From contig CP141202.1 of assembly GCA_035609245.1 (NCBI GenBank), positions 620,001 to 684,000 on the forward strand: 64,000 nt of DNA. Direction: 5' to 3'. The notes under the pieces are model-generated. The model was not told where the DNA came from. It saw nothing but the letters and a program-made list of their open reading frames with translations, and searched no databases. Every line of letters begins with the position of its first letter. Within the stretch, counting starts at the first letter, position 1. The translations under genes were made by a program, and so were the position numbers. Shown here piece after piece: positions 45,080-54,163 of the stretch. Source of the stretch: Bacteroidales bacterium MB20-C3-3 (GTDB taxonomy: Bacteria > Bacteroidota > Bacteroidia > Bacteroidales > UBA932).

Positions 45080-45671
45080 TTTCCGGTTTAGGAGTACTCA
45101 GCAATTTCAGATACATCTGCCTGCAAACCCAGGCATCAATTGCAGCATAATTAACCTGCGCATCAGAAAGCACATCGGCCTCCCAGTTAGAGAGCTGCTG
45201 AGATTTGGATACTCTGACACCCAGTACTATCGCTGCCATCTTTCTCACACTCTTCTCTTTTATAAGCCAGTTATTACCTATGGTCTGAAGATCTACAAAT
45301 CCCCTGGGAATAAACTTTGTATATCTCTGAAGCCCCCGAATATCTTCATTTACAGCGGCCCCAACCTTTATTATTTTTTTCGTCGAAAGCACTTTACACA
45401 AAGAGTCGGGCATTCCCAGTTCTGTGAGCCTGAATATAAAGGCCCTTGTTCCGCTTGCAAGCTGTAGTAAGGCAACACTGTTTCTTTTTACATTAGCCTG
45501 AAAAACAGGTTTGGTCTCTGTGTCAAAACCAATTATCTTCTGAGATGCAAGATATGCAATTGCACTCTCATACGATTCGTCATTTTTATCTATTATAGTC
45601 ACCTCTCCGGTGAATTCTGCATTTTTTAGTTTCTCTATCTCCTCCGGAGAAATTGTGTTCTTAAAGATCAT
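45051..45671 (-). CDS. 3'-5' exonuclease domain protein (RNase D/WRN-like)
   Basis: A DEDD-superfamily 3'-5' exonuclease. The 206 residues show Exo I FDTETKPVF (about 48-56), Exo II-like VGAAVNEDIRGLQRY near 104, and an Exo III region ADVLSDAQVNYAAIDAWVCRQMY, where the YxxxD spacing fits DEDDy nucleases. No other domain is present; Bacteroidota commonly encode this stand-alone form. DNA or RNA as substrate is unclear. Overlaps on both sides suggest one operon with rlmI and the racemase-like gene. Confidence 0.87.
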   Translation of the reverse strand: MIFKNTISPEEIEKLKNAEFTGEVTIIDKNDESYESAIAYLASQKIIGFDTETKPVFQANVKRNSVALLQLASGTRAFIFRLTELGMPDSLCKVLSTKKIIKVGAAVNEDIRGLQRYTKFIPRGFVDLQTIGNNWLIKEKSVRKMAAIVLGVRVSKSQQLSNWEADVLSDAQVNYAAIDAWVCRQMYLKLLSTPKPENEDEKKSNT

Positions 45672-47019
45672 TTTTATCAGATAGTTTCATTATGCCAAAT
45701 GTTGCAGGCAATCTTTTCTCAATTCTTTCAAGGCTCTCAGCCGGGATAAGATCTTTTGAGAGCTCCTTTATTACATAGGTCTCTCTTAAGCCTTCAAGCT
45801 CCCTCCCATATTTAAATTCAAATGTAAAACCTCCCCTGGGATCAAGTTTATCTGCAGGAAGAGCAGGATTTGGCAAACTTATAAAAGTTTTAAGAGATCC
45901 GTTATTACCCCTTTGAGAGAGCAATCCGGACTCCTTTAGAGCCTCGTATGTTTCAATAGCAACATATTTTGACGGGTCAATAAATCTAACCTCATCAGCC
46001 AGCAAATCTCTGTATGGATAGACATTACCCTCTTTAAAATCTCTCAGTTCAGTTATCATCAATTTCATTGTATCCAAAAGGTATGGATAGTGAGTACAAC
46101 CTAGTATGATATTTTCAAGCTTTACTCCTGATTCCATTGTCCTGAACTTCTCAAGAAGCGATACAAGATGATATCTTGCATAGTTTCCGGAAGAATTAAG
46201 CTGAATATCAACTATTTTGCCATTCTCCACCTTTGTTAGTAAAGCATTTCCGGAATTATCAAAATTATAGGCACCAAGCAGCTTCAAATTAATGAAACCA
46301 TCACCTTCGCCCATACGCGGCCCTCTGTAATTCTCTCTAGGCTCAAAAGCCGAGAGGTCTGTATAATCCCTTTCAAGATCAACAGATTCAGCAAAACCGG
46401 AGCCGGCCTGATTCACCACTACAGGAACCACAGCGCCGCCGGCTGAGAATATCTCATTTATTGTTCTTTCATAACCTCCGGATGCAATTGTCCCCTCCGT
46501 GGCCATAATACCCACTGCCGATAGTCTCTCTCCGCCTGAAGCTGAGAAAAGCTCCTCTGCTGCTGCATTAATAACCCCGATAACCCTTGTCCCCTCTCTC
46601 TCACTGTCAAGATATCCGGCAACCTCAGTTAAAGCATTTGCAGTAGCTGTATTACAGGCAATTACAATAATTTTTGAATTAAAAGGATCTGAGGCAAGAA
46701 ATCTGGCATCATTAACCACAAGCTCTTTAAGGAGCTCCCCTTTCCCCTGAGAGTTGTATATACCATATGGCATATTGACCTGATCTGCAAGGAATACAAA
46801 ATCCTCTTTAGAAAAGTCAAGAACTCCGTCAGCTCCGCGCTCGCCTGTTATATTGTTAAACTCATCCAAAGTAAGAAATGCCTCAAGCACTGTGAGTCCA
46901 CCTGTGCCTGAATCAAACATTCCCACAGGATTGTTCCGCTTTCCGGAACAAGCCGGAAGTACAAAAATCAGAACTAAAATAAGAGTAATAACTCTACTTA
47001 ACATACCTGAATGTACCAT
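45661..47019 (-). CDS. Exported glutamate-racemase-like lipoprotein
   Basis: A 452-residue member of the Asp/Glu racemase superfamily. D36 in GMFDSGTGGLTVL, C122 in IACNTATAN and C308 in ILGCTHYPYLL correspond to the key acid and the two catalytic cysteines of MurI, and FLADQVNMPYGIY matches the MurI segment with PYG. Unlike MurI (about 265 residues) it starts with a lipoprotein-type signal (VITLILVLIFVLPACSGK, Cys24), and has extra segments near 52-75, 205-290 and at the C-terminus. ATG 47019 or 47004 may be the start. It is probably periplasmic; its substrate is unknown. It overlaps purM by 26 bases. Confidence 0.85.
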   Translation of the reverse strand: MVHSGMLSRVITLILVLIFVLPACSGKRNNPVGMFDSGTGGLTVLEAFLTLDEFNNITGERGADGVLDFSKEDFVFLADQVNMPYGIYNSQGKGELLKELVVNDARFLASDPFNSKIIVIACNTATANALTEVAGYLDSEREGTRVIGVINAAAEELFSASGGERLSAVGIMATEGTIASGGYERTINEIFSAGGAVVPVVVNQAGSGFAESVDLERDYTDLSAFEPRENYRGPRMGEGDGFINLKLLGAYNFDNSGNALLTKVENGKIVDIQLNSSGNYARYHLVSLLEKFRTMESGVKLENIILGCTHYPYLLDTMKLMITELRDFKEGNVYPYRDLLADEVRFIDPSKYVAIETYEALKESGLLSQRGNNGSLKTFISLPNPALPADKLDPRGGFTFEFKYGRELEGLRETYVIKELSKDLIPAESLERIEKRLPATFGIMKLSDKNDL

Positions 47020-48181
47020 ATTGTGAAATTATTGTAGTTTCAGTCTCGTCAGATGCCTCTACCCTTCCTATCACCCTGGCCTCAATTCCAAATTTTTCAG
47101 AAATTGAAATAATCCTCTCAACAGACTCGGGAGTTGTATAAATCTCCATCCTGTGCCCCATATTGAACACCTTGTACATCTCTTTCCACTCAGTCTTTGA
47201 CTCCCTCTGAATCGCACGGAAAAGAGGAGGTACCGGAAACATATTATCTTTAATTACTGACAAATTTTTAATAAAATGCAGAATCTTTGTCTGACCACCA
47301 CCTGAGCAGTGAACCATTCCGCTAATCTCTTCACCTGAAGCAAAAAGAATCTCTTTAATAACAGGCGCATATGTTCTTGTTGGAGACAAAAGCAGTTTCC
47401 CATATGTCATTCCGCTCTCCGGCTCAATATCGTCCAGTTTCAGAGAACCTGTATAAACATACTCTTCAGGAATCTCAGCATCATAGCTTTCCGGGTAGGA
47501 TTTTGCCAGATAAGAGGAGAAGAGATCGTGTCTGGCGGATGTCAGTCCGTTACTGCCTGTTCCTCCGTTATACTCATCCTCGTACACAGCCTTTCCGTAG
47601 GAAGCCAGCCCAACTATAACATCCCCTGCCTTAATGTTTGAATTATCAATAACCTTAGATCTTTTAATCCTGGCACAAACTGTAGAATCAACAATAACTG
47701 TCCTTACCAGATCGCCTACATCAGCTGTCTCTCCTCCGGTAAGCCTTATATTAATTCCATAAGAGGCCATAAGTGATGCAAAATTTTCTGTACCCTTGAT
47801 AATTTCAGAAATTACCTCTCCCGGAATTTTATTTTTATTTCTCCCGATTGTTGAAGATAGCACCATCTCATCTACTGCTCCCACACATATAAGATCATCT
47901 GTATTCATCACTACAGCATCCTGTGCAATCCCTCTCCAGACACTAAGGTCACCAGTCTCCCTCCAGTAAGCATAAGCAAGAGAGCTCTTGGTCCCTGCAC
48001 CATCGGCGTGCATTACAAGTGCATACTCATCATCCCCGGTGAGATAATCGGGTACAATTTTACAAAAAGCACCAGGAAACAGGCCCTTGTCAATCTTTTC
48101 AATTGCCTTGTGAACATCTGATTTTGATGAGGATACCCCCCTCATTGCATATTTTTTAGCCTCTGTCTCTTCTCTGAGCAT
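46994..48181 (-). CDS. purM: Phosphoribosylformylglycinamidine cyclo-ligase (AIR synthase)
   Basis: PurM closes the imidazole ring of AIR in purine synthesis with ATP. The 395 residues show MHADGAGTKSSLAY, MNTDDLICVGAVDEMVLSST and RLTGGETADVGDLVRTV, the ATP and FGAM-binding segments, and HCSGGGQTKILHF in the second domain. It is longer than E. coli PurM (345) as is usual for the Bacteroidota version. A related AIR-synthase-fold protein cannot be fully excluded. The racemase-like gene overlaps its 3' end. Confidence 0.88.
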   Translation of the reverse strand: MLREETEAKKYAMRGVSSSKSDVHKAIEKIDKGLFPGAFCKIVPDYLTGDDEYALVMHADGAGTKSSLAYAYWRETGDLSVWRGIAQDAVVMNTDDLICVGAVDEMVLSSTIGRNKNKIPGEVISEIIKGTENFASLMASYGINIRLTGGETADVGDLVRTVIVDSTVCARIKRSKVIDNSNIKAGDVIVGLASYGKAVYEDEYNGGTGSNGLTSARHDLFSSYLAKSYPESYDAEIPEEYVYTGSLKLDDIEPESGMTYGKLLLSPTRTYAPVIKEILFASGEEISGMVHCSGGGQTKILHFIKNLSVIKDNMFPVPPLFRAIQRESKTEWKEMYKVFNMGHRMEIYTTPESVERIISISEKFGIEARVIGRVEASDETETTIISQYGTFRYVK

Positions 48182-48199
48182 ATTTCAAAATTAACATAA

Positions 48200-50386
48200 T
48201 TATCTTAAAAAGAGGAGCTCTCTGTATTTAGGCAACGGCCAGAGCTCATCATCTACAACCATCTCAAGTTTATCCACAATCTTTCTGATACTCTCCATGT
48301 AAGGTAAAACCGTATTTGAATATATCATTGCCCTTTCAGGATAACTCTCAATTTTATTGGCCTCCTTCCTCGCCTCAACAAGATAATGAAAATCCTCACG
48401 CAACTGCTGAATATAACCTGAGATCTTTCTTATAGCCACCAACTGCCTTTCAGACATCACCTTGTACTCTTCAGGACCAAAAAGATCCTTTATCCCCCTT
48501 ACATTATCGATTAAAGTATTCTGGAATTTAATTGCGGTTGGTATTATATGATTTACGGTAAGATCTCCAATCACCCTTGCCTCAATCTGAAGTTTCTTTA
48601 TATATATCTCGTTCATCACCTCGTACCTGGCCTCCACCTCTCTCTCTGAGAGCACATCCATATCCTTCATAAGGGCAATACTCCCCTTCTCAAGAAAAGC
48701 CTTAAATGCCTCAGGAACATTTGATATACCCCTTAATCCTCTTCTCGCAGCCTCCTCCTGCCACTCCTTGCTATATCCGTTACCCTCAAATCTCACCGGA
48801 ACAGACTCTGCAATAAACTCTCTTATTGTCTCAAGAATAGCCTCTTCACAAGTAGCTCCGCCATTTATCCTTACTGAGGCCCTCTCTTTAAATACAATAA
48901 GCTGCTGAGCCACGGCAGTATTTAAGATATACATTGAAGAGGCAACATTTACAGATGATCCAACTGCACGGAATTCAAACCTGTTGCCGGTAAATGCAAA
49001 AGGGGATGTCCTGTTTCTGTCTGTGTTGTCCGGAAGAATCTCAGGGATTTTCCCAACTACATTAAGGCTGCTGCTAATCTCTTCTGCCGAAATATTATCT
49101 GAAACCATTTTTTCAATTGAGTCCAGCACAGATGAGAGTGTTCTCCCCACAAAGACCGACATGACTGCAGGCGGAGCCTCATTTCCCCCGAGTCTGTGAG
49201 AGTTGTTAAGACTGGCAACACTAGCCATCAGAAGATGGTGGTGTTCATAAACTGCTTTTATAACCGACACAAAAAAGCTTAAAAACTGAAGATTTTTACC
49301 CGGTGTCTTTCCTGGGGAGAGAAGGTTAACCCCTTTGTCAGTTACCAGAGACCAGTTGCAGTGTTTGCCGGAACCATTAATTCCTGCAAAGGGTTTTTCA
49401 TGAAACAGTACTTTAAGCTTATGTTTTTTTGCAATCTTTCTCATCAGAATCATCATCATAAGATTCTGATCAACAGAGAGATTTGCCTCACCGTGATAAG
49501 GAGCGAATTCAAACTGATTTGGAGCTACTTCGTTATGTCTGGTTTTAAGGACAACTCCAAGTTTGTAGGCCTCTGTTTCAAAATCCTTCATGAATGACAT
49601 AACCCTTGATGGAATTGCTCCAAAATAGTGGTCCTCAAGTTGCTGATCCTTCGCTGCAGTATGGCCGATTAGTGTTCTGCCGCACAACATAAGATCCGGC
49701 CTTGCCCTGAAGAGGGCCTCATCCACCAGAAAATACTCCTGCTCAATACCCAGAACAGCATTTACCCTGCAGGCCTTCTGATCAAAAAGGTCAAGCAATT
49801 CAGATGCAGCCTTGTCAAGAGTCTGTAAAGATTTAAGGTGTGGTGTCTTCTGATCCAGAGACTCACCTGTATATGATACAAATACTGATGGAATACATAA
49901 AGTCTGATCAATAATAAAGGCGGGAGATGTTGGGTCCCATGCAGTGTAGCCTCTCGCCTCAAAGGTATTTCTCAAACCACCATTGGGGAAACTGGAGGCA
50001 TCCGGCTCTTGCTGAACCAGAGCATCACCTCTGAAATTTTCAAACACCCCTCCGTTCTTTGAAGGATCTACAAAAGCCTCATGCTTCTCTGCCGTAGCAT
50101 CAGTAAGAGGGTGAAACCAATGGGTGTAATGAGTAGCTCCGTTTTCTACAGCCCAGGCCTTCATTCCGGAAGCAATCTGATTAGCCACTTCACGGCCTAT
50201 TCTTTTTCCTTCTGAAATTGCATCCTGCACAGCATCAAAGGCCTCTGCTGAAAGATACCTCCTCATTTTTTCAATATCGAAGAGGTTTTTACCAAAAAAT
50301 TCTGAAACCGGTTGTTTCTCAACGAAAAATCGTTCGGGCTTGTGCATAGAAAACTCGTCTAGCGCCCTTTTTCTGAAGCTGCTCAT
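48200..50386 (-). CDS. glnN: Glutamine synthetase type III
   Basis: GSIII forms glutamine from glutamate and ammonia; Bacteroidota use this large form. From ATG 50386 it has 728 residues. EQEYFLVDEALF, GAIPSRVMSFM, TRHNEVAPNQFEFAP and FHEKPFAGINGSGKHCNW are the GS active-site elements, followed by NNSHRLGGNEAPPAV and NRTSPFAFTGNRFEFRAVGSS. The upstream ATG frame to 50422 is rejected since it would overlap the -7 box at 50427-50420. Divergent from dacB. Confidence 0.96.
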   Translation of the reverse strand: MSSFRKRALDEFSMHKPERFFVEKQPVSEFFGKNLFDIEKMRRYLSAEAFDAVQDAISEGKRIGREVANQIASGMKAWAVENGATHYTHWFHPLTDATAEKHEAFVDPSKNGGVFENFRGDALVQQEPDASSFPNGGLRNTFEARGYTAWDPTSPAFIIDQTLCIPSVFVSYTGESLDQKTPHLKSLQTLDKAASELLDLFDQKACRVNAVLGIEQEYFLVDEALFRARPDLMLCGRTLIGHTAAKDQQLEDHYFGAIPSRVMSFMKDFETEAYKLGVVLKTRHNEVAPNQFEFAPYHGEANLSVDQNLMMMILMRKIAKKHKLKVLFHEKPFAGINGSGKHCNWSLVTDKGVNLLSPGKTPGKNLQFLSFFVSVIKAVYEHHHLLMASVASLNNSHRLGGNEAPPAVMSVFVGRTLSSVLDSIEKMVSDNISAEEISSSLNVVGKIPEILPDNTDRNRTSPFAFTGNRFEFRAVGSSVNVASSMYILNTAVAQQLIVFKERASVRINGGATCEEAILETIREFIAESVPVRFEGNGYSKEWQEEAARRGLRGISNVPEAFKAFLEKGSIALMKDMDVLSEREVEARYEVMNEIYIKKLQIEARVIGDLTVNHIIPTAIKFQNTLIDNVRGIKDLFGPEEYKVMSERQLVAIRKISGYIQQLREDFHYLVEARKEANKIESYPERAMIYSNTVLPYMESIRKIVDKLEMVVDDELWPLPKYRELLFLR

Positions 50387-50419
50387 ATTATATTGACGGG
50401 GTTGGGGGTTATTTGCGGG

Positions 50420-50427
50420 CAAATGTA
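50420..50427 (-). promoter_or_regulatory. -7 box of glnN
   Basis: TACATTTG on the minus strand lies 33 bases upstream of the glnN ATG. No -33 TTTG at the usual distance. A nitrogen-regulatory site is not visible. Confidence 0.5.
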
Positions 50428-50434
50428 ACTAAAA

Positions 50435-50466
50435 TTTGAAAACACTCCCCCATTTTTATACATTTG
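50435..50466 (+). promoter_or_regulatory. dacB promoter
   Basis: TTTG (50435-50438), a 20-base spacer and TACATTTG (50459-50466) fully match the Bacteroidota consensus. The start of transcription should be near 50471, 20 bases before the ATG at 50491. Confidence 0.75.
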
Positions 50467-50490
50467 CCACACACAAAAAAATCTCAAGAG

Positions 50491-51951
50491 ATGAAACCTG
50501 CTAAAGCTTTTGCAACACTTCTGGTAATGTTCGCCATAACCGGCACCTCCTATGCACAAAAGGGGATAAGAACATACATTGAAAATTTAAAAAAAGACAC
50601 CCTCTTTTCCAACGCAGTAGTTGGGATAATGGTTATGGACGAAAAAGGGAGAGAGGTAGCCTCCTGGAACCCTGATTACCCACTCCTTACCGCATCAACA
50701 ATGAAGACAATTTCAACAGGCCTCGCCCTGAAAGTATTAGGGCCTGAATACAGATATAAGACCAGAATAGGTTATACCGGAATAGTAAAAGATGGTGTAC
50801 TTAAAGGTGATCTCTATATTGTAGGAGGCGGTGACCCCACTCTTGGTTCAAAAGACACTGTTGCCTATCCCATTGATTCAATTTTTGGAGTTTGGGCAGA
50901 TGCTGTAAAACTTGCAGGAATAAACAGAATTGAAGGGAACATAATAGGAGACGACAGATTCTTTGCAAATGAAATTGTTCCCGGAGGATGGGCAGTAAGC
51001 AATTTAGGCCCCTACTACGGAAGCGGAACATCCGGCCTCTCATTTATGGAGAACCTTCAGGAATTTACATTCAAGCCGGGAGAAAAAACAGGTGACCATG
51101 CAGAATTTGTATCTGTATGGCCTGTTGTTCCCGGAATGAAAATTATAAATAACATCAAAACAGGAATACAGAGCAGCCGCCCCTCAACCAGCCTCAGGCT
51201 TACAGAACTTGACAGAGTTGTGAAATACTCCGGATCTCTGCCTTTAGGCGGAGAGCCTGTAGTTTTAACCGGATCTTGTAAATTTCCGGCACTCGCTTGC
51301 GCAGAAGAGTTCAGACTCTTTCTCATGAGAAGGGGAGTAAGAAGCAACCCGCTCGTATATGATTCAGAGAGTTATAAACTTGAAAAAGAGGAGAACATTA
51401 ATTTTATAGGTGAAACCCTCTCTCCTCCACTCGCATCAATTGCAAATGTTACCAACAGGATAAGCAATAATTTTTACGCAGAGACCCTTTTCAAGACTTT
51501 AGGTAAAGTTATCACAGGAAGCGGATCATACGACTCCTCTGCAGTTGCGGTAAGGAGACTTCTCTCCTCAATGGGGCTTCCTGACAGAGGCTTTGTACAG
51601 GATGACGGTAGCGGGCTATCAAGGCAAAACTATGTATCTGCAAGATTTTTCTCCAACTATTTCTCCAAATTGAAAGAAAAAAACGATAACTTTGAAGTGT
51701 TTTTTAACAGTTTGCCACAACCGGGAGGTCCCGGAACACTGGAAAATGTTATAAAAGACGCTACACCAGAGCAAAAGGCGAGGCTTCACGCAAAGAGCGG
51801 GTCGCTTTCAAGTGTAAGATGCTATGCAGGATATGCAGAGAGAAGAGATGGAGGAATGTATTACTTCGCTATTCTCACAAACAATTATCAGGCTAGAACT
51901 GCTCAGATGCAGCCAAAAATTGAGGGTTTTTTGAAAGAACTAGTGAAATAA
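50491..51951 (+). CDS. dacB: D-alanyl-D-alanine carboxypeptidase/endopeptidase (PBP4 type)
   Basis: Class C low-molecular-mass penicillin-binding protein trimming and cleaving peptide cross-links in the periplasm. From ATG 50491 it has 486 residues with a signal peptide (KAFATLLVMFAITGTSYAQ). Active-site motifs are SxxK in LTASTMKTIS, SxN in NRISNNFYAETL and KSG in LHAKSGSLSSVRCYAGYAE. The large insert between SxxK and SxN is the PBP4 hallmark. The TTG at 50464 falls in the -7 box and is rejected. Confidence 0.93.
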   Translation: MKPAKAFATLLVMFAITGTSYAQKGIRTYIENLKKDTLFSNAVVGIMVMDEKGREVASWNPDYPLLTASTMKTISTGLALKVLGPEYRYKTRIGYTGIVKDGVLKGDLYIVGGGDPTLGSKDTVAYPIDSIFGVWADAVKLAGINRIEGNIIGDDRFFANEIVPGGWAVSNLGPYYGSGTSGLSFMENLQEFTFKPGEKTGDHAEFVSVWPVVPGMKIINNIKTGIQSSRPSTSLRLTELDRVVKYSGSLPLGGEPVVLTGSCKFPALACAEEFRLFLMRRGVRSNPLVYDSESYKLEKEENINFIGETLSPPLASIANVTNRISNNFYAETLFKTLGKVITGSGSYDSSAVAVRRLLSSMGLPDRGFVQDDGSGLSRQNYVSARFFSNYFSKLKEKNDNFEVFFNSLPQPGGPGTLENVIKDATPEQKARLHAKSGSLSSVRCYAGYAERRDGGMYYFAILTNNYQARTAQMQPKIEGFLKELVK

Positions 51952-51970
51952 CCATATAAAACTAATAATA

Positions 51971-53170
51971 ATGCTTACAATTTCCAATAAAGCTAAGGCT
52001 ATGCCTGCCTCTCCAATCAGGAAACTTGTTCCCTATTCAGAGGCTGCTAAAAAAAGAGGTATTAAGGTATATCATCTTAATATCGGCCAGCCGGACATAG
52101 CTTCACCTAACGAAGCTCTGGATGCGGTAAAAAACAACACGCTTAAACTTGTTGAATATCCTCATTCAGCAGGTGTAATATCTTACAGAGAGGGACTTGC
52201 CAAATACTACCAGTCAATAAATATCGATGTAACTCCATCAGAGATCAATATTACAACGGGAGGGAGTGAGGCTCTTCAGATTGCTCTTGCTGTCACTTGT
52301 AATCCGGATGATGAAGTTATTGTAATGGAGCCATTCTATACAAACTACAACGCCCTTTCACTTCAGAACGATGTAAAGCTGGTTCCTGTATCTACTTCAA
52401 TTGAAACAGGTTTTGCACTCCCTGATGTAAGCGAATTTGAAAAATATATAACTCCAAGAACAAAAGGTATCATACTTTGTAATCCCGGCAACCCTACAGG
52501 ATCTCTCTACACCAAAGAGACCATTATCAAACTTGGTGAAATAGTAAAGAAACATCAGTTATTCCTTTATTCAGATGAGGTTTACAGAGAGTTCTGTTAC
52601 ACAGACGAACCTCACTTCTCTGCAATGCACCTTGAGGGTCTTGAGCAAAATGTAATTTTGCTTGACTCCGTATCAAAGAGATATAGCCTCTGCGGCGTAA
52701 GAATCGGCTGCATTGTTTCAAAAAACAAAGAGGTGATGAACGGCGTTCTGAAGTTTGCTCAGGCAAGACTCTGCTCTCCTGCTTACGGACAAATTGCAGC
52801 TGAGGGAGCACTTGCCACTCCTCCCGAGTATTTCAAAGCAGTCAGGGACGAATATATGAAAAGGAGAGATGTTCTTATAGAAGCCCTGAACAAGATGGAG
52901 GGTGTATTCTGTCCAAAACCTATGGGAGCCTTTTATGCAGTTGCAAAACTTCCTGTTGACGATAGTGATAAATTTGCTCAGTGGCTACTTGAGGAGTTTG
53001 AATACAATAAACAAACTGTTATGGTTGCACCTGCTGCCGGTTTCTATGCTACACCAGGCAGAGGAACAAACGAGGTGAGAATTGCATATGTTCTTAAAAT
53101 TGAAGACCTTAAAGCTGCAATGGAGTGTCTTGAAGTTGCATTAAAACAGTATCCGGGCAGAAAGTTATAG
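51971..53170 (+). CDS. Class I/II PLP-dependent aminotransferase
   Basis: Fold-type I aminotransferase, closest in look to aspartate/aromatic aminotransferases. The 399 residues have NIGQPDIASPNEALDAV near the start, ITTGGSEALQIALAV, CNPGNPTGSLY (Asn binding PLP), YSDEVYREF (Asp and Tyr) and the PLP lysine in LDSVSKRYSLCGVRIG, with the substrate arginine in NEVRIAY. The amino donor cannot be fixed. It follows dacB by 19 bases and is probably cotranscribed. Confidence 0.92.
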   Translation: MLTISNKAKAMPASPIRKLVPYSEAAKKRGIKVYHLNIGQPDIASPNEALDAVKNNTLKLVEYPHSAGVISYREGLAKYYQSINIDVTPSEINITTGGSEALQIALAVTCNPDDEVIVMEPFYTNYNALSLQNDVKLVPVSTSIETGFALPDVSEFEKYITPRTKGIILCNPGNPTGSLYTKETIIKLGEIVKKHQLFLYSDEVYREFCYTDEPHFSAMHLEGLEQNVILLDSVSKRYSLCGVRIGCIVSKNKEVMNGVLKFAQARLCSPAYGQIAAEGALATPPEYFKAVRDEYMKRRDVLIEALNKMEGVFCPKPMGAFYAVAKLPVDDSDKFAQWLLEEFEYNKQTVMVAPAAGFYATPGRGTNEVRIAYVLKIEDLKAAMECLEVALKQYPGRKL

Positions 53171-53178
53171 AAAACTCT

Positions 53179-54162
53179 CTAGCGGATAATTTCCGATATT
53201 CTGGCAACAAGCATAAGTGCAAGTAGGATAATCCACTGAATCTTATGCTTGTTGCTTTTATCATAATTAAGAAGATACTCATTAATTACTACAGAAACAG
53301 GAATTGAGATAACCGGTGCAATTGAGAGTGAATTTACCGGGAACAGGAAGACTACAATAATAATTGTCAGTAACATAAGTGTAAATCTGGAGATTGCTCT
53401 TGCCTTCTCTATCTTGTAGCCTCTCATTTTCTGGAATATGTGCCATATGGCAGATATAAGAACAATACTTATCGCAACATAGAGCACCAGATCAGCAAAA
53501 CTCTTTATGGTAAACTCCAGCGGAGATATATTTATAAACTCCTCAAAATAGAGCTCTGCAAAGAGGAGTGCATCGTCAAAAAGCAGATGCCTGATTGAAA
53601 TCACAAATATCAATGGCAAAAAAACTGAAGTAAGCATCATTACCAGTGATCTTGCGTTAACTCCCCTTGAATAAAAAGCCACTGAAACAGCCAATAAAAC
53701 CAGAAGACCAAGTGTAGGTTCAAAGAGAGCAGCTATTGAAGCAAGGAAACCGGAAATAAAGAAATGTAAATCGCTTTGCTTTGATGATACACTAAAGTAA
53801 AGAGACCACAAAACCAGGGGAGCTGCAGCTGCTGCCCCGGAGAATTTTAAGGAGGCCGGGGAAATCATCACAAAGAGCAGATATATTACCGGAAGCAAAA
53901 ATTTATTTGCACCGGTTGTAAGACGCTTCAGACCAATAGCATATAAAGAGATTGCATTTGCAATCAGAAGCATAGTCGCTATATATCTTGAGAGAGACTC
54001 TCCCATTTGAGAGATATCAGCAAAAGAGATAACAGCAGGAATCCACTCCCCACCTGTATAAGGGACTGAAATAAATCCGGCAGATATCCAGGATGCAATC
54101 AACAGCACAAGAAGAACAGCCGGGTTAAGTATTACTGAATACCTCTTACCTCTTTTATTCAT
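53179..54162 (-). CDS. Polytopic membrane protein (DUF6427-like)
   Basis: The 327 residues give about nine membrane segments (for example AVLLVLLIASWISAGFISV, LLIANAISLYAIGL, SALIWHIF-type helix near 240 and WIILLALMLVARISEI at the end). It resembles the DUF6427 family found beside purine genes in Bacteroidota. No catalytic or transport motif is visible. Two bases separate it from the purD stop, so it is cotranscribed with purD. Confidence 0.65.
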   Translation of the reverse strand: MNKRGKRYSVILNPAVLLVLLIASWISAGFISVPYTGGEWIPAVISFADISQMGESLSRYIATMLLIANAISLYAIGLKRLTTGANKFLLPVIYLLFVMISPASLKFSGAAAAAPLVLWSLYFSVSSKQSDLHFFISGFLASIAALFEPTLGLLVLLAVSVAFYSRGVNARSLVMMLTSVFLPLIFVISIRHLLFDDALLFAELYFEEFINISPLEFTIKSFADLVLYVAISIVLISAIWHIFQKMRGYKIEKARAISRFTLMLLTIIIVVFLFPVNSLSIAPVISIPVSVVINEYLLNYDKSNKHKIQWIILLALMLVARISEIIR

Positions 54163-54163
54163 A

